DNA of 36,887 nt, from positions 1 through 36,887 of the forward strand of contig VBPL01000005.1 in NCBI GenBank assembly GCA_005877205.1, in the 5' to 3' direction. The translations under genes and the position numbers were made by a program. This document shows positions 25,406 through 33,687 of the stretch, in pieces. The notes under the pieces were generated by a model. It saw only the letters and a program-made list of their open reading frames with translations. It was not told the origin of the DNA and did not search any database. Position 1 is the stretch's first letter; each line of letters begins with the position of its first letter. The DNA is from Nitrososphaerota archaeon (GTDB lineage Archaea > Thermoproteota > Nitrososphaeria > Nitrososphaerales > Nitrosopumilaceae).

Positions 25406-25431
25406 ACACGCATTCTCTTAAATCACGACTA

Positions 25432-26121
25432 TCAAACTTTTCTGTTCTTGACGAAAGCTAGAGCAAATTCTTGTATAGCTCTTTCCCAGTTTTTGGCTTT
25501 GACTATGCCGCTTGCTACTAAAATCCCTCTTGAACCAAGTTCAAGGGCGCGGGTGACATCATCGCTAGAGACAATTCCCGCACCACAGAGAAGTCGGGTT
25601 GAATTCTTGGCGCTTTTGACTGCTTTCACTGATTTTATTATAACCTCCGGTTTTTCGTTTGAAACTGCCTTTCCTGTTCCTATAAGCTCAGGAGGTTCTA
25701 TTGCTATGTAATCAGGATTCAGTTTTGAATATTGTCTTGCCTCACTTACGTTCTTCACACATACCACTGATGTCATTTTTAGCGCTTTTAGTCTAGATAC
25801 TAATTCTTTGATCTCTTTGCTTGTAATTCTGTGCTCGCTGTGGTTTATCAGAGAACCACTGACTCCAGATTTTTTGATTAGCTCAGGAACAACAAATCCA
25901 GTAGTGCTTCCCGGGTTCGCAGTATCAACGTGTTGTGCAAATACAGGGATGGCAACTTTTGTTATTTCTGAGATTACGTGTTGAGGCGGGCAAACTGCAA
26001 TTTTGATTTTGTATTTTCTAGAAATTTTTGCCGCTATCTTTGCAAGCTGTAATGATTTCAAACCAGAAACATCATCATAATTTTTGAAATTAATTACGAA
26101 CAATCTATTTTCAGCAGACAT
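25432..26121 (-). CDS. tpiA: Triosephosphate isomerase (archaeal type)
   Basis: Interconverts glyceraldehyde 3-phosphate and dihydroxyacetone phosphate. The 229-residue length is the short tetrameric archaeal form. Catalytic residues are visible: N11 and K13 in NFKNY, H94 in INHSEHR, and E142 in AIEPPELIG. The phosphate-binding CGAGI and GILVASGIVKAKNW lie near the C-terminus. It sits between rpl40e and ppdK, so gluconeogenic genes PPDK and TPI are adjacent and probably co-transcribed. Confidence 0.95.
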   Translation of the reverse strand: MSAENRLFVINFKNYDDVSGLKSLQLAKIAAKISRKYKIKIAVCPPQHVISEITKVAIPVFAQHVDTANPGSTTGFVVPELIKKSGVSGSLINHSEHRITSKEIKELVSRLKALKMTSVVCVKNVSEARQYSKLNPDYIAIEPPELIGTGKAVSNEKPEVIIKSVKAVKSAKNSTRLLCGAGIVSSDDVTRALELGSRGILVASGIVKAKNWERAIQEFALAFVKNRKV

Positions 26122-26174
26122 TGTACTGCCCTATATATCAAGAGTTCCGGTGTGATTGCAACCGATACTGATGA

Positions 26175-26342
26175 TTACTTCTTTATTCCCAATGTTCTAT
26201 TCTTTAGTCTTAGGTAAGAGTTGTGACACTTGCGGCATCTGGTTGCACTCATGGGGTTCTTTGCACCGCAGGAAAAACAGACCTTAAAGTACAATCTAGC
26301 TCTCTGGGCGATCTGTTTTTTGAGTGGATCTGTGATTGGCAT
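26175..26342 (-). CDS. rpl40e: Ribosomal protein L40e
   Basis: A 55-residue basic zinc protein of the large ribosomal subunit, too short for most gene callers. It begins MPITDPLKKQIAQRARLYFK and continues VCFSCGAKNP...TRCRKCHN, the CxxC-x14-CxxC zinc site and sequence of archaeal L40e. The C-terminus LGIKK is basic. A larger plus-strand frame across the same bases (26230-26727) is antisense shadow. The gene lies 22 bases after the end of sucD and 53 bases before tpiA, on the same strand, so a ribosomal protein gene is embedded in a central-carbon operon. Confidence 0.93.
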   Translation of the reverse strand: MPITDPLKKQIAQRARLYFKVCFSCGAKNPMSATRCRKCHNSYLRLKNRTLGIKK

Positions 26343-26364
26343 TTTGTATTCCTCTTCTTACACG

Positions 26365-27285
26365 CTATTTGATTCTACCCTTTCCAAGCTTTCCAGCAAG
26401 CAGCATGGGAATTTCAGCCGGCCTCTTGGCTACTGGAACGTTTGCCTTTGCATACATGGATACCTTGGATTCGGCAGAACCATAATTTCCGTAGATTATG
26501 GCTCCGGCATGCCCCATCCTCTTTTCCTTAGGTGCTGCTCTTCCCGCAATATATGCAACTACGGGTTTGTCAAACTTGGTATCAATAATGTGCTGAGCAA
26601 GCATCTCTTCCGCATCTCCACCTATCTCTCCTACTACCACCACTCCGTCTATATTAGCGCCGTCTCTAATTCGGTCAAACGCTTCAATAAGCGGGGTTCC
26701 ATTGATGGGGTCGCCACCAATTCCTAAGCATATGCTCTGGCCAAAATTTGCAAGTGAAAGATTGTGAGAGACTTCGTACATCAGAGTTCCACTCCGTGAA
26801 AGTACGGCAATTCTGCCAGGCTTGAATGGAGACGCAGGCATGATGCCTATTTTGATTATTCCAGGAATTATAATTCCAGGTGTATTTGGTCCTATAACGA
26901 TGGCGTCTTTCTTTTTTGCCAAATCTACTATTGTTAGCGCATCTTTTACTGGAACATGCTCTGGAATAGCAATTAATAATTTGATTCCAGCTTCTAAAGC
27001 TTCGACTGTAGCACTTAGAAAGAATTTTGCTGGAACAAACACTATTGAAATCTTTGCACCAGTTGCGTTGACCGCATCCTTCATTGTCTCATAAATTGAA
27101 ATTCCTTCTAATTTCTGTCCACCTTTGCCTGGGGTAACACCGGCTACGACATTTGTGCCATATGCTAGCATTTGCTGGGTATGAAATGAGCCAAACTTTC
27201 CTGTTATTCCTTGTACTATCACCGGCTTTTTCTTGTAATCTTTTTCACCTTCTTTTCCAACTAGTAATTCAAAAAGATCAGCCAC
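26365..27285 (-). CDS. sucD: Succinyl-CoA synthetase (ADP-forming type), alpha subunit
   Basis: Carries the CoA-binding Rossmann domain and the phosphohistidine of succinyl-CoA ligase. At 306 residues, it has the CoA-binding GITGKFGSFHT, GPNTPGIIIPG, LSRSGTLMYE, and the active-site histidine in MGHAGAI (H259). The start overlaps the sucC stop by eight bases, typical of translational coupling. The enzyme makes ATP (or GTP) from succinyl-CoA or works in reverse. It is a separate two-subunit enzyme, unlike the long fused acyl-CoA synthetases of the thaumarchaeal 3HP/4HB cycle. Confidence 0.95.
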   Translation of the reverse strand: MADLFELLVGKEGEKDYKKKPVIVQGITGKFGSFHTQQMLAYGTNVVAGVTPGKGGQKLEGISIYETMKDAVNATGAKISIVFVPAKFFLSATVEALEAGIKLLIAIPEHVPVKDALTIVDLAKKKDAIVIGPNTPGIIIPGIIKIGIMPASPFKPGRIAVLSRSGTLMYEVSHNLSLANFGQSICLGIGGDPINGTPLIEAFDRIRDGANIDGVVVVGEIGGDAEEMLAQHIIDTKFDKPVVAYIAGRAAPKEKRMGHAGAIIYGNYGSAESKVSMYAKANVPVAKRPAEIPMLLAGKLGKGRIK

Positions 27286-28390
27286 TTTTGTTCACCTCAA
27301 TTACACCTGCATTTATTGCATCTTCAATTGTATCAAACATTTTTGTTCTTGAGCCTTTGAGCATCTCTTTTGATTTGTCAGCTTCAGCGCCAGACATTCT
27401 TGCAAAAACTGGTACATCAATTATTTTGTTTTCATATGCCTTGATGAAGGCAGTAGCAACCGTAGTGGTTTTGACTATTCCTCCATATAGGTTTACGAGT
27501 ATTCCTTTGACTTTTTTCATCTTACTTATCAAGGTCAGGGCTTCGTAAACGGTATCAGTTGTAGCACCTCCGCCAACATCTAAGAAACATGCTGGCTTGC
27601 CTCCATGGTCTGATAACATATCTAGCGTGGACATGACAAGGCCAGCTCCGTTTCCAACGACTGCGATATTTCCGTCCAGTTCAACAAGCGAAAAACCGCT
27701 CTTTTCTGCACGCTCCTCAAGTTCTGAAACTTCTTGGAATTCACGTAATTCATCATGCCTAAACATGGCATTATCATCGATAATCACCTTGCCGTCTAGA
27801 GCAAGAAGCGAATCATCTTTTAATACTGCAAGAGGGTTGATTTCTGCAAGTTCGGCCTCTTTTTCTACTGTAACCTTGGATAATTTCAGAAGAATGTCTA
27901 CAAACTGAGATAGCGCCTTATCTTTTAATCCAACTTCCTTTCCTACCTCTTCAGCTGTTTTTGTCTCTATGTTTCCAAGTCCAACTTCGCGTATGACCTG
28001 ATTCTTTACGGATTCGATCTCTACGCCTCCATCGGAAGAAGAAATTATTGTATAACATCTCTTGCTTCTGTTCAGAAATAACGAAAGGTAAAGCTCTTTT
28101 TTGATATCTGCCATCTTTTCAAGTAAAATTGCTTTCGTCTTTTCACCCTTGACAACTTTTTGCATGATTTCAGGATACTTGAGTTCAAACTCGTCGGCAT
28201 TGTGACACTTTTGAATTGCTCCAGCTTTTCCTCTTCCACCTACTGCCATCTGCGCCTTGATGACAAACGGGTAACCAAGTACAGAAGCATCCTTACGCCC
28301 CTGCTCTATGGTAGTTGACGTAAATCCTTTAGGGATCGGGATTCCATAATCTGAAAATAACGACTTTGCTTGATATTCAAGTAAACGCAT
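27278..28390 (-). CDS. sucC: Succinyl-CoA synthetase, beta subunit
   Basis: A 370-residue ATP-grasp subunit. It starts MRLLEYQAKSLFSDYGIPIP, as family members do, and has FVIKAQMAVGGRGKAG in the nucleotide site, ELAEINPLAV, and FLDVGGGATTD with the later LVNLYGGIVKTTTVA. It pairs with sucD. It is the first gene of the cluster sucC-sucD-rpl40e-tpiA-ppdK. A TATA-like box at 28414-28421 is about 27 nt upstream of the ATG, so the operon probably starts as a leaderless transcript. Confidence 0.95.
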   Translation of the reverse strand: MRLLEYQAKSLFSDYGIPIPKGFTSTTIEQGRKDASVLGYPFVIKAQMAVGGRGKAGAIQKCHNADEFELKYPEIMQKVVKGEKTKAILLEKMADIKKELYLSLFLNRSKRCYTIISSSDGGVEIESVKNQVIREVGLGNIETKTAEEVGKEVGLKDKALSQFVDILLKLSKVTVEKEAELAEINPLAVLKDDSLLALDGKVIIDDNAMFRHDELREFQEVSELEERAEKSGFSLVELDGNIAVVGNGAGLVMSTLDMLSDHGGKPACFLDVGGGATTDTVYEALTLISKMKKVKGILVNLYGGIVKTTTVATAFIKAYENKIIDVPVFARMSGAEADKSKEMLKGSRTKMFDTIEDAINAGVIEVNKSG

Positions 28391-28413
28391 GGAAACTTTT
28401 CATTTTCACGGTC

Positions 28414-28421
28414 TTTATAAT
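28414..28421 (-). promoter_or_regulatory. TATA-like box for sucC operon
   Basis: TTTATAAT on the plus strand (ATTATAAA on the coding strand) is centred about 27 nt before the sucC ATG. Confidence 0.45.
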
Positions 28422-28502
28422 CTGTTAGCTGTGGCAATTCTGTTGATACTGCAATATTCAGTTCAAGCTTATGGTTAAGAAAGAATTGCAAACTATGGTA
28501 TT

Positions 28503-28528
28503 TATCATAATATTAAAATTTTATGATA
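28503..28528. promoter_or_regulatory. 8-bp inverted repeat, operator- or terminator-like
   Basis: TATCATAA at 28503-28510 and TTATGATA at 28521-28528 are perfect inverted copies separated by 10 A/T-rich bases. It lies about 85 bases before the sucC TATA-like box and just downstream of the possible peptide gene. Weak as a hairpin because it is all A/T except two pairs; binding of a dimeric regulator is an alternative. Confidence 0.35.
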
Positions 28529-28609
28529 TTAAGAATTAGCAATATTGCGACAGATTTCCGCAGGGCAGCCACATTTGGGCCAATTCATGGCTGGTTCTTT
28601 CATGTTCAT
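28529..28609 (-). CDS. Possible 26-residue Cys-containing peptide
   Basis: A short minus-strand frame reads MNMKEPAMNWPKCGCPAEIC then RNIANS-stop. The compact CGC-x4-C with flanking Trp-Pro-Lys resembles a small metal-binding or redox peptide and is not low-complexity. No clear Shine-Dalgarno site is seen; the TATA-like sequences nearby are not well placed. It may be chance. Confidence 0.25.
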   Translation of the reverse strand: MNMKEPAMNWPKCGCPAEICRNIANS

Positions 28610-28667
28610 GGTATAAATAAATGAGAATGTTTTAGCTAGTCCGTCCTCAAAAAATACTGACAACTCG

Positions 28668-28676
28668 TTATTAATA
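28668..28676 (+). promoter_or_regulatory. TATA-like box for the candidate RNA
   Basis: TTATTAATA is centred about 27 bases before the first paired base of the stem at 28699, which is the expected distance to a transcription start. Confidence 0.35.
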
Positions 28677-28698
28677 CCGCCTCATTATAATAGCATTA

Positions 28699-28766
28699 GA
28701 ACTGTGGGCTGCAGCCCGTTCTCATACGGACACCAACCCCCAAAAACGGCCCACGGTTTCTATCTT
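28699..28766 (+). ncRNA. Candidate structured small RNA of unknown family
   Basis: An 11-bp stem can form between 28699-28709 (GAACTGTGGGC) and 28749-28759 (GCCCACGGTTT), with two G-U pairs. Inside, CCGT (28716-28719) and ACGG (28726-28729) form a small hairpin, and GGGC-TGCA-GCCC (28706-28717) offers a competing fold. A C-rich single-stranded stretch (CACCAACCCCC) follows. A TATA-like box sits 27 bases before the stem, and the 3' side runs into a T-rich stretch (TTTCTATCTTATT), like an archaeal terminator. The G/C content stands out against an A/T-rich background. It does not match a tRNA, 5S RNA or C/D-box RNA that I know. Confidence 0.45.
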
Positions 28767-28797
28767 ATTATAATCTAAGCTTACTAGGGAAAATCAG

Positions 28798-29127
28798 TTA
28801 CTTGAATTGTTCTTCAAGAAGGTCTACACAGTGCAACAAAAGATCTCTACTTTTTCGCATTAGCCAGCCAGGAAATTCGTCTGTCGGAAATACTAGTTGT
28901 TGTTGAAAACTAGGAACTATTCCGCCTCCTGATGTAATGACTTGAACAAGCACGTATCCATCAGTCAGGGCGCAAACGGTCTCTTGATACGAATCTTCTT
29001 CTTCTTCCAATATGTTTCTGTACAATATAATAGGAGTTTTGGTTCTTGCAACATGGGCAGATCCTTTTTTTAAAAGCACCTCAAAATGAGATAAAAGCCA
29101 CCCGTCAAGTGTTATCTGTTTTGGCAT
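28798..29127 (-). CDS. Conserved-looking hypothetical protein
   Basis: A 109-residue soluble protein starting MPKQITLDGWLLSHFEVLLK. No transmembrane segment, Cys pair or catalytic motif is obvious; strands and helices alternate (PIILYRNILEEEEDSY, GYVLVQVI, FPTDEFPGWLMRKS). ATTTAATC at 29150-29157 lies about 26 nt upstream of the ATG, supporting expression as a leaderless mRNA. It follows ileS on the same strand after a 44-base gap. I do not recognise the family. Confidence 0.65.
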   Translation of the reverse strand: MPKQITLDGWLLSHFEVLLKKGSAHVARTKTPIILYRNILEEEEDSYQETVCALTDGYVLVQVITSGGGIVPSFQQQLVFPTDEFPGWLMRKSRDLLLHCVDLLEEQFK

Positions 29128-29171
29128 ATCAATGAATCACGTTGTAATTATTTAATCGAATTGCTAAAGAC

Positions 29172-31331
29172 CTACTCCACTGAGATTCGGATCTTTTGAC
29201 CATCAACGTCCTCCTCTTTGTAGCTTTTTGCTTTATCTGAAAATTCTACTCCCTTTACTCTAACTAAAAAAGCCAACTCTGACTGTTTTTCTTTAACCAT
29301 CTTAAATGACTCGTCATCTAAACCAAGCACATAGGCAGATTCCAACACATCGGTTGGATTGTATCCCCGTTCTTTTCGTAATACTTGTAATCGTCTAGCA
29401 ATATCACGTATTAATCCGCGCGCCATCATTTCACGGTTTCTTGTTGTGCTGACAAATACGATTAGTGAATCGCGATTTGCCATGGCATAACCATCTCGTT
29501 CTATAAAACCTATTACAAAATCGCTCTTTGACAGTTCGATTTTATTATTGTCTAAATCGAAAACAAATACTCCTTTCTTTAAGAGCTCATCCACAATGAT
29601 CTTAGGATTTGTCTGGGAAAACTTGGCTACAAGTTTTGTCATGTCCTGTTTTGCCTTGGGACCTATCTTTTTTCGTTCAAGTTCTACCTTGGGCACTATT
29701 GGCAAGCCAGCTTTTATGAGATTTGAAACTAGATCAAGACCATCTGATCTTTGCAATTCTACTATCTGATATTTCTCTACATTAAGCTGAGAAGTTAGTC
29801 GCTCTGAAAGAGATTCCAACTTTGCTTTCTGAGAGGGTTCTACACAAATAATTGCTTCATTTAGGGGCCACCTTCTCTTTAACTTGCCTTTCATCCTTGC
29901 TGCAGACGCAACAGATACTGTCTCTTTCATCAGATCAAAAGACTCTTCAATTGTCTCATCTAGGAGGGATTTTTGAGGCATGGGAAAATCCTCCAAGAGT
30001 ATGTTACTTTTGTCTGTGAACATGTCATTATACAAATATTGTGTGACAAACGGGCAAATGGGATGAATTAGAATATCAAGGGTTCTTAGAATTTCAGCAA
30101 GTACTGCATATATGGCAAATCTCCTTTCCCTTTGTGACTCATCCTCTGTCCAAAGTTCTTCTCGTGTGATTGGGATGTAAACTTGACTTACAGAATTTAT
30201 TACAAAATCATCAATTGCCTTTGCAGCTTCATGAAATCTGCACTTGTCCTGTGAGTCAATTACACTAGAAATTAGCTTTTGAAGCTTTGATAAAATCCAG
30301 ATTTCTGGCTCTGTCAAAAGATTTTTCTTTTTGGCCCATTGAACAGTGCATGTTTTATCATACTTGTCGTATCCGCTATTTTGTTTAAAGTATAGATGCA
30401 AATGATAAAGGGTGCTTAGAATTTGGTAAGGTCTTGAAACAAGTTCGTCAGTGCTAAAGTTCAGGGCTTCAATTGGACTTGATTTCCAGATGAAGTATAA
30501 TCTGACCAAATCAACAGAATACTTGTCAAGTAACTCTATTGCGTCTATAACATTTCCTAAACTCTTACTCATCTTGTTTCCGTCTTTATCCAGTACGTGA
30601 CCTTGAAATAGAAAAGACTTGAAGGGTGCAACAGGAGCGTTATTGAAGATCACATTTTCTATCAAAAGAGTATAGGCCCATCCTCTGGTCTGGTCAATTC
30701 CTTCTGTAAGAAAGGTAGCTGGAATATATTCTTTGTATTCCGAATCAGTTAATGAGGCATAAGGTGCAGCACCACTGTTATGCCACGTGTCAAGGACAAA
30801 CTGCTCTCTTTCCATCCTTGAATTGCATTTATCGCATTTTATGACTACGTTGTCTATCCAAGGTTTGTGCAATTCAAAGTTTTGTCCGTCTGGTAGCTCC
30901 GATGCTGCCTTGACTATGTCATTTCTCGAGAAAAACCACTTGTTGTTGGCACAGTTTGTGCACTTCCATAGTGGGAGTGGACAACCCCATACGCGTTCTC
31001 TTGAGATGCACCAAGGGTGTTTGTCCTTGATTATCTCAAGAAATCTGTTTCGTGGCGGTTCAAAAAAGTACTCAACTTTTTCTGCGGCTTGTACTGCCTT
31101 GTCACCAAGTCTGTCAAGAAAATAAAAAAAACCTCTTCTTGCAAGCCAGAGAAGCTTGTGCTGTGATCTCCAGCATAGGGGATACTGGTGTTTGATTTTT
31201 CCAATTCTGACTAGTGCTCCTTTTGCCTTGAGGGAATTTACAATTTTTTCATCCGCATCTCTTACAAAGAGACCTGAGTAAACACCTGCTTTCTCCGTGA
31301 ATTTCGCTTCATCATCTATCGGGTTAAACAT
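29172..31331 (-). CDS. ileS: Isoleucyl-tRNA synthetase, C-terminal part of a frameshifted gene
   Basis: A 719-residue frame covering the second part of IleRS. Homology continues upstream of its first ATG to about 31412, where the frame reads KTGSGLVHLSPPNGEEDFEI. It contains the end of the editing domain, zinc-binding-like CTNC and CDKC pairs, WHNSGAAPYA, the KMSKS loop in DGNKMSKSLGNVID, the anticodon-binding helical domain and the archaeal C-terminal extension. Everything is intact apart from the junction with the N-terminal part. Alone it lacks the HIGH motif and cannot be a working synthetase. Confidence 0.88.
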   Translation of the reverse strand: MFNPIDDEAKFTEKAGVYSGLFVRDADEKIVNSLKAKGALVRIGKIKHQYPLCWRSQHKLLWLARRGFFYFLDRLGDKAVQAAEKVEYFFEPPRNRFLEIIKDKHPWCISRERVWGCPLPLWKCTNCANNKWFFSRNDIVKAASELPDGQNFELHKPWIDNVVIKCDKCNSRMEREQFVLDTWHNSGAAPYASLTDSEYKEYIPATFLTEGIDQTRGWAYTLLIENVIFNNAPVAPFKSFLFQGHVLDKDGNKMSKSLGNVIDAIELLDKYSVDLVRLYFIWKSSPIEALNFSTDELVSRPYQILSTLYHLHLYFKQNSGYDKYDKTCTVQWAKKKNLLTEPEIWILSKLQKLISSVIDSQDKCRFHEAAKAIDDFVINSVSQVYIPITREELWTEDESQRERRFAIYAVLAEILRTLDILIHPICPFVTQYLYNDMFTDKSNILLEDFPMPQKSLLDETIEESFDLMKETVSVASAARMKGKLKRRWPLNEAIICVEPSQKAKLESLSERLTSQLNVEKYQIVELQRSDGLDLVSNLIKAGLPIVPKVELERKKIGPKAKQDMTKLVAKFSQTNPKIIVDELLKKGVFVFDLDNNKIELSKSDFVIGFIERDGYAMANRDSLIVFVSTTRNREMMARGLIRDIARRLQVLRKERGYNPTDVLESAYVLGLDDESFKMVKEKQSELAFLVRVKGVEFSDKAKSYKEEDVDGQKIRISVE

Positions 31332-31342
31332 AGGAACTAATC

Positions 31343-32350
31343 TTATATTTCCAATCTCAAAGTCTTCTTCTCCATTTGGAGGTGACAGGTGTACAAGTCC
31401 GCTTCCTGTCTTGCCACAACAAAATGGAATTGTGGAAGTATTGCCTTCTCCTGCAATCCAGGAATCTCATCTAGGAGTGGATGCTTGTACTTTTTCTTTT
31501 CCAAAGTATCCCCTTTAACAGTTTTAACTTTAGTATAATCTTCAATTCTTACCTCTTTCATAAATTCTTCAAGGCGCTTTTCACCTAGAAGCCAAGTCTC
31601 GTTTCCTACTTTTACGTGTACATAGTTTTCATCAGGATTTACACCTACCATGGCATCAGTAACAAGAGTGAAAGGCATTGTAGTCCAGACTATCAAATAC
31701 AAGTCTTCGTCCTGCAACTTTACTTTGTAGTAAAGGGACGGGTCTTGAACCATTTCATAACCTTGGTTTACCTCAGCGTGACTAAGTGAGGTCTGACAGC
31801 TAGGGCAGTACGCTACTACCTTGTAATCTTCTGAGAGTATGCCATTTTCGTGAGCCTTTTTGAGATACTTCCATTCTCGCTCAATGTATTCATCTTTGTA
31901 GGTCCAGTAGGCATTTTTTTGGTTAAACGACATTCCTAAAAGCTTGTCGGCCTCGACCCATTTCTCGTTGAACCTGTGAACTATTTTTTTGCACTCTGAT
32001 ACCATCTTTTCAACGCCAGCCGATTGTATAACTTGTGACTTGTTTCCTGATAGTCCAAGTTCTTTCTCAGCTTGCAACTCGACAGGAAGACCTTGTGTAT
32101 CCCACCCAGCATTGAATACTATTTTGTAACCACGTAAAGTCATGTACCTGTACCACAGGTCCTTGATTATTCTTCCTCGCAAGTGGCCTGCATGGGGAGT
32201 GCCATTCATAGTAGGTGGCCCTTCGATGAAAGCAATCTTCTTTGTTTTGTTTGGAGATTCGAAAATTAATTTCTCTAGATCAACAGATAACAACTTGTTT
32301 TTGACTTCTTGTTCGATCTGTTTTGGTTTAAACTCACTGGAAATCTGCAT
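31343..32350 (-). CDS. ileS: Isoleucyl-tRNA synthetase, N-terminal part of a frameshifted gene
   Basis: A 335-residue frame with the IleRS N-terminus: FIEGPPTMNGTPHAGH carries the HIGH-type motif (HAGH), then FNAGWDTQGLPVE, CPSCQTSLS and VWTTMPFTLVTDAMVGVNP of the editing domain. After QFHFVVA the frame leaves the homology (RQEADLYTCHL...) and stops at 31343. The correct sequence resumes in another frame (KTGSGLVH). The two parts together give about 1,060 residues, the normal archaeal length. The break falls at 31404-31420. It may be a sequencing or assembly error, a real mutation, or recoding. Confidence 0.88.
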   Translation of the reverse strand: MQISSEFKPKQIEQEVKNKLLSVDLEKLIFESPNKTKKIAFIEGPPTMNGTPHAGHLRGRIIKDLWYRYMTLRGYKIVFNAGWDTQGLPVELQAEKELGLSGNKSQVIQSAGVEKMVSECKKIVHRFNEKWVEADKLLGMSFNQKNAYWTYKDEYIEREWKYLKKAHENGILSEDYKVVAYCPSCQTSLSHAEVNQGYEMVQDPSLYYKVKLQDEDLYLIVWTTMPFTLVTDAMVGVNPDENYVHVKVGNETWLLGEKRLEEFMKEVRIEDYTKVKTVKGDTLEKKKYKHPLLDEIPGLQEKAILPQFHFVVARQEADLYTCHLQMEKKTLRLEI

Positions 32351-32375
32351 TCACAGATGAGGTAAATTCTATGAT

Positions 32376-32383
32376 ATTATAAA
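32376..32383 (-). promoter_or_regulatory. TATA-like box for ileS
   Basis: ATTATAAA on the plus strand (TTTATAAT on the coding strand) is centred about 29 nt before the ileS ATG. Confidence 0.4.
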
Positions 32384-32435
32384 GGTACAATCGTAGCAAG
32401 GGAAATTATGGCGTAATAGACCTTAGTGCAGGAAA

Positions 32436-33608
32436 TTAATTGACATTGATTTTAGAATCTACTTTGATGTGTATTTTCTCGCCAGTTCGCTGATGATCAT
32501 TGTAGATCATCTTGGTTTTGACTCCCTTCTTGTTGAGATATCCTTCAAGGAGCAAAGCCCAAGGGATTGAGTGTCCACTATTTGCTTTTGATTCTATCAC
32601 AAAGTGGTTCCCATGTGGTTCATATCGTAACTGACCTGAACAAGTAATGTCAAGAGTAGAATCAACTAATGATATCATGTCATCGAGAGTTTTCGATTGT
32701 AAATCAAGGCCGTTTTTTTCTAAAAACATTAACAAATCAATTCCCTTAGTCTTTGAATTCAAAACCGAATTGAGTACAAACCCAAGACCATTTTCATTGA
32801 TTAACTGAACTGCCTTGAGAGTTTCTTGAGCATCACTTTTTGTCATATCGATCAAATTGGTTATCTTGATTGCCCCCTTCCATATCTGGTCAAAGGCCTT
32901 CACTTGATTAGTTCCTAGGACATCTGTGGATAGAAATATTGCCCCTTTGCCGTTATTGCTGTTTATCATAAGAATTTCTGAATCGTCAAATATTATGACA
33001 TTCTGTGAACTCTCTGAAGTCTTGAGTTTGATGCCAGAAGGGAGCTCATGAAATGTCTCGGTACCTACGAGATTTGGAGAAATTACTATTTTTATGTCGA
33101 TATTTTTTCTAAGCTCGTTAATTAATACGTCCTTGCATTGCGAAAGGAGGTTGAGGCCCCACGAATCTACTATTGCATGAATCGATGTCTTTGAACCATC
33201 TATCATGGATTGAAGCTGTTTGAAGACGTAATTTGGGGCAAGATGGAAGTATCTTTTTTCTTCAGATCCTCTTGCCTTTTTGCTGTCTTCGCTTAGTTTC
33301 TTTAGTTTCGTAATTAGACTATTCATTGCATTTACGTGATTTATCTGCTCATGTATTATTTCATCAAAGGCATCTTCTGGAGCAAGTGCGGTACACATTA
33401 TCGGTTTGCTTTTTGATATAATGGCAATTTTCTTCTTTTCAAGCTTAAGCAAAGTAGGATAAACTTTTGTTCTAGGTAAATTAGAATAATACGCAAGCTC
33501 GCTTGCGGAGATAGTACCTTTTGTAATCAAGGTTACATAGGCCTGTGCTTCGTATTTGCTCAAACCAAACTCTTCTAAACTTACCGAGAGATCCTGACCT
33601 TTTACCAT
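32436..33608 (-). CDS. TrmB-family transcriptional regulator
   Basis: A 390-residue protein. Residues about 8-75 form a winged HTH of the TrmB type (LEEFGLSKYEAQAYVTLI, SASELAYYSNLPRTKVYPTL). A coiled-coil linker follows (about 85-120). Residues about 120-260 look like the phospholipase-D-like effector domain of TrmB proteins (SIHAIVDSWG, KIVISPNLVG, ILMINSNNGKGAIFL). A further C-terminal domain (about 265-390) is not the classical sugar-binding TrmB domain and is unassigned. The gene is divergent from the CdvB-like/CdvC operon across a 157-base region with operator-like repeats, so it may control that operon or itself. Confidence 0.85.
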   Translation of the reverse strand: MVKGQDLSVSLEEFGLSKYEAQAYVTLITKGTISASELAYYSNLPRTKVYPTLLKLEKKKIAIISKSKPIMCTALAPEDAFDEIIHEQINHVNAMNSLITKLKKLSEDSKKARGSEEKRYFHLAPNYVFKQLQSMIDGSKTSIHAIVDSWGLNLLSQCKDVLINELRKNIDIKIVISPNLVGTETFHELPSGIKLKTSESSQNVIIFDDSEILMINSNNGKGAIFLSTDVLGTNQVKAFDQIWKGAIKITNLIDMTKSDAQETLKAVQLINENGLGFVLNSVLNSKTKGIDLLMFLEKNGLDLQSKTLDDMISLVDSTLDITCSGQLRYEPHGNHFVIESKANSGHSIPWALLLEGYLNKKGVKTKMIYNDHQRTGEKIHIKVDSKINVN

Positions 33609-33687
33609 GGCACGGATCGTCTAGTTGCAAGGTAAACTGAATAGCTAAATTCATTGAACAAAGGCTTGAAAAAATACTAAGCTGTAT

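Larger units (their letters stand above)
28391..28797. other. Intergenic region with a candidate structured RNA and short inverted repeats
   Basis: This 407-base gap has the sucC promoter at one end. It contains an inverted repeat at 28503-28528, a possible Cys-rich peptide on the minus strand (28529-28609), a plus-strand TATA-like GTATAAATAA at 28611-28620, and the stem element at 28699-28759. These are listed separately. Confidence 0.5.

Noticed and set aside
26230-26727. 165-residue plus-strand frame with hydrophobic stretches
   Set aside because: It runs antisense to rpl40e and sucD, both clear genes with conserved motifs.
28699-28766. tRNA or 5S-like RNA at the stem element
   Set aside because: No cloverleaf, T-loop GTTC-type motif or anticodon arm; kept only as an unclassified candidate.
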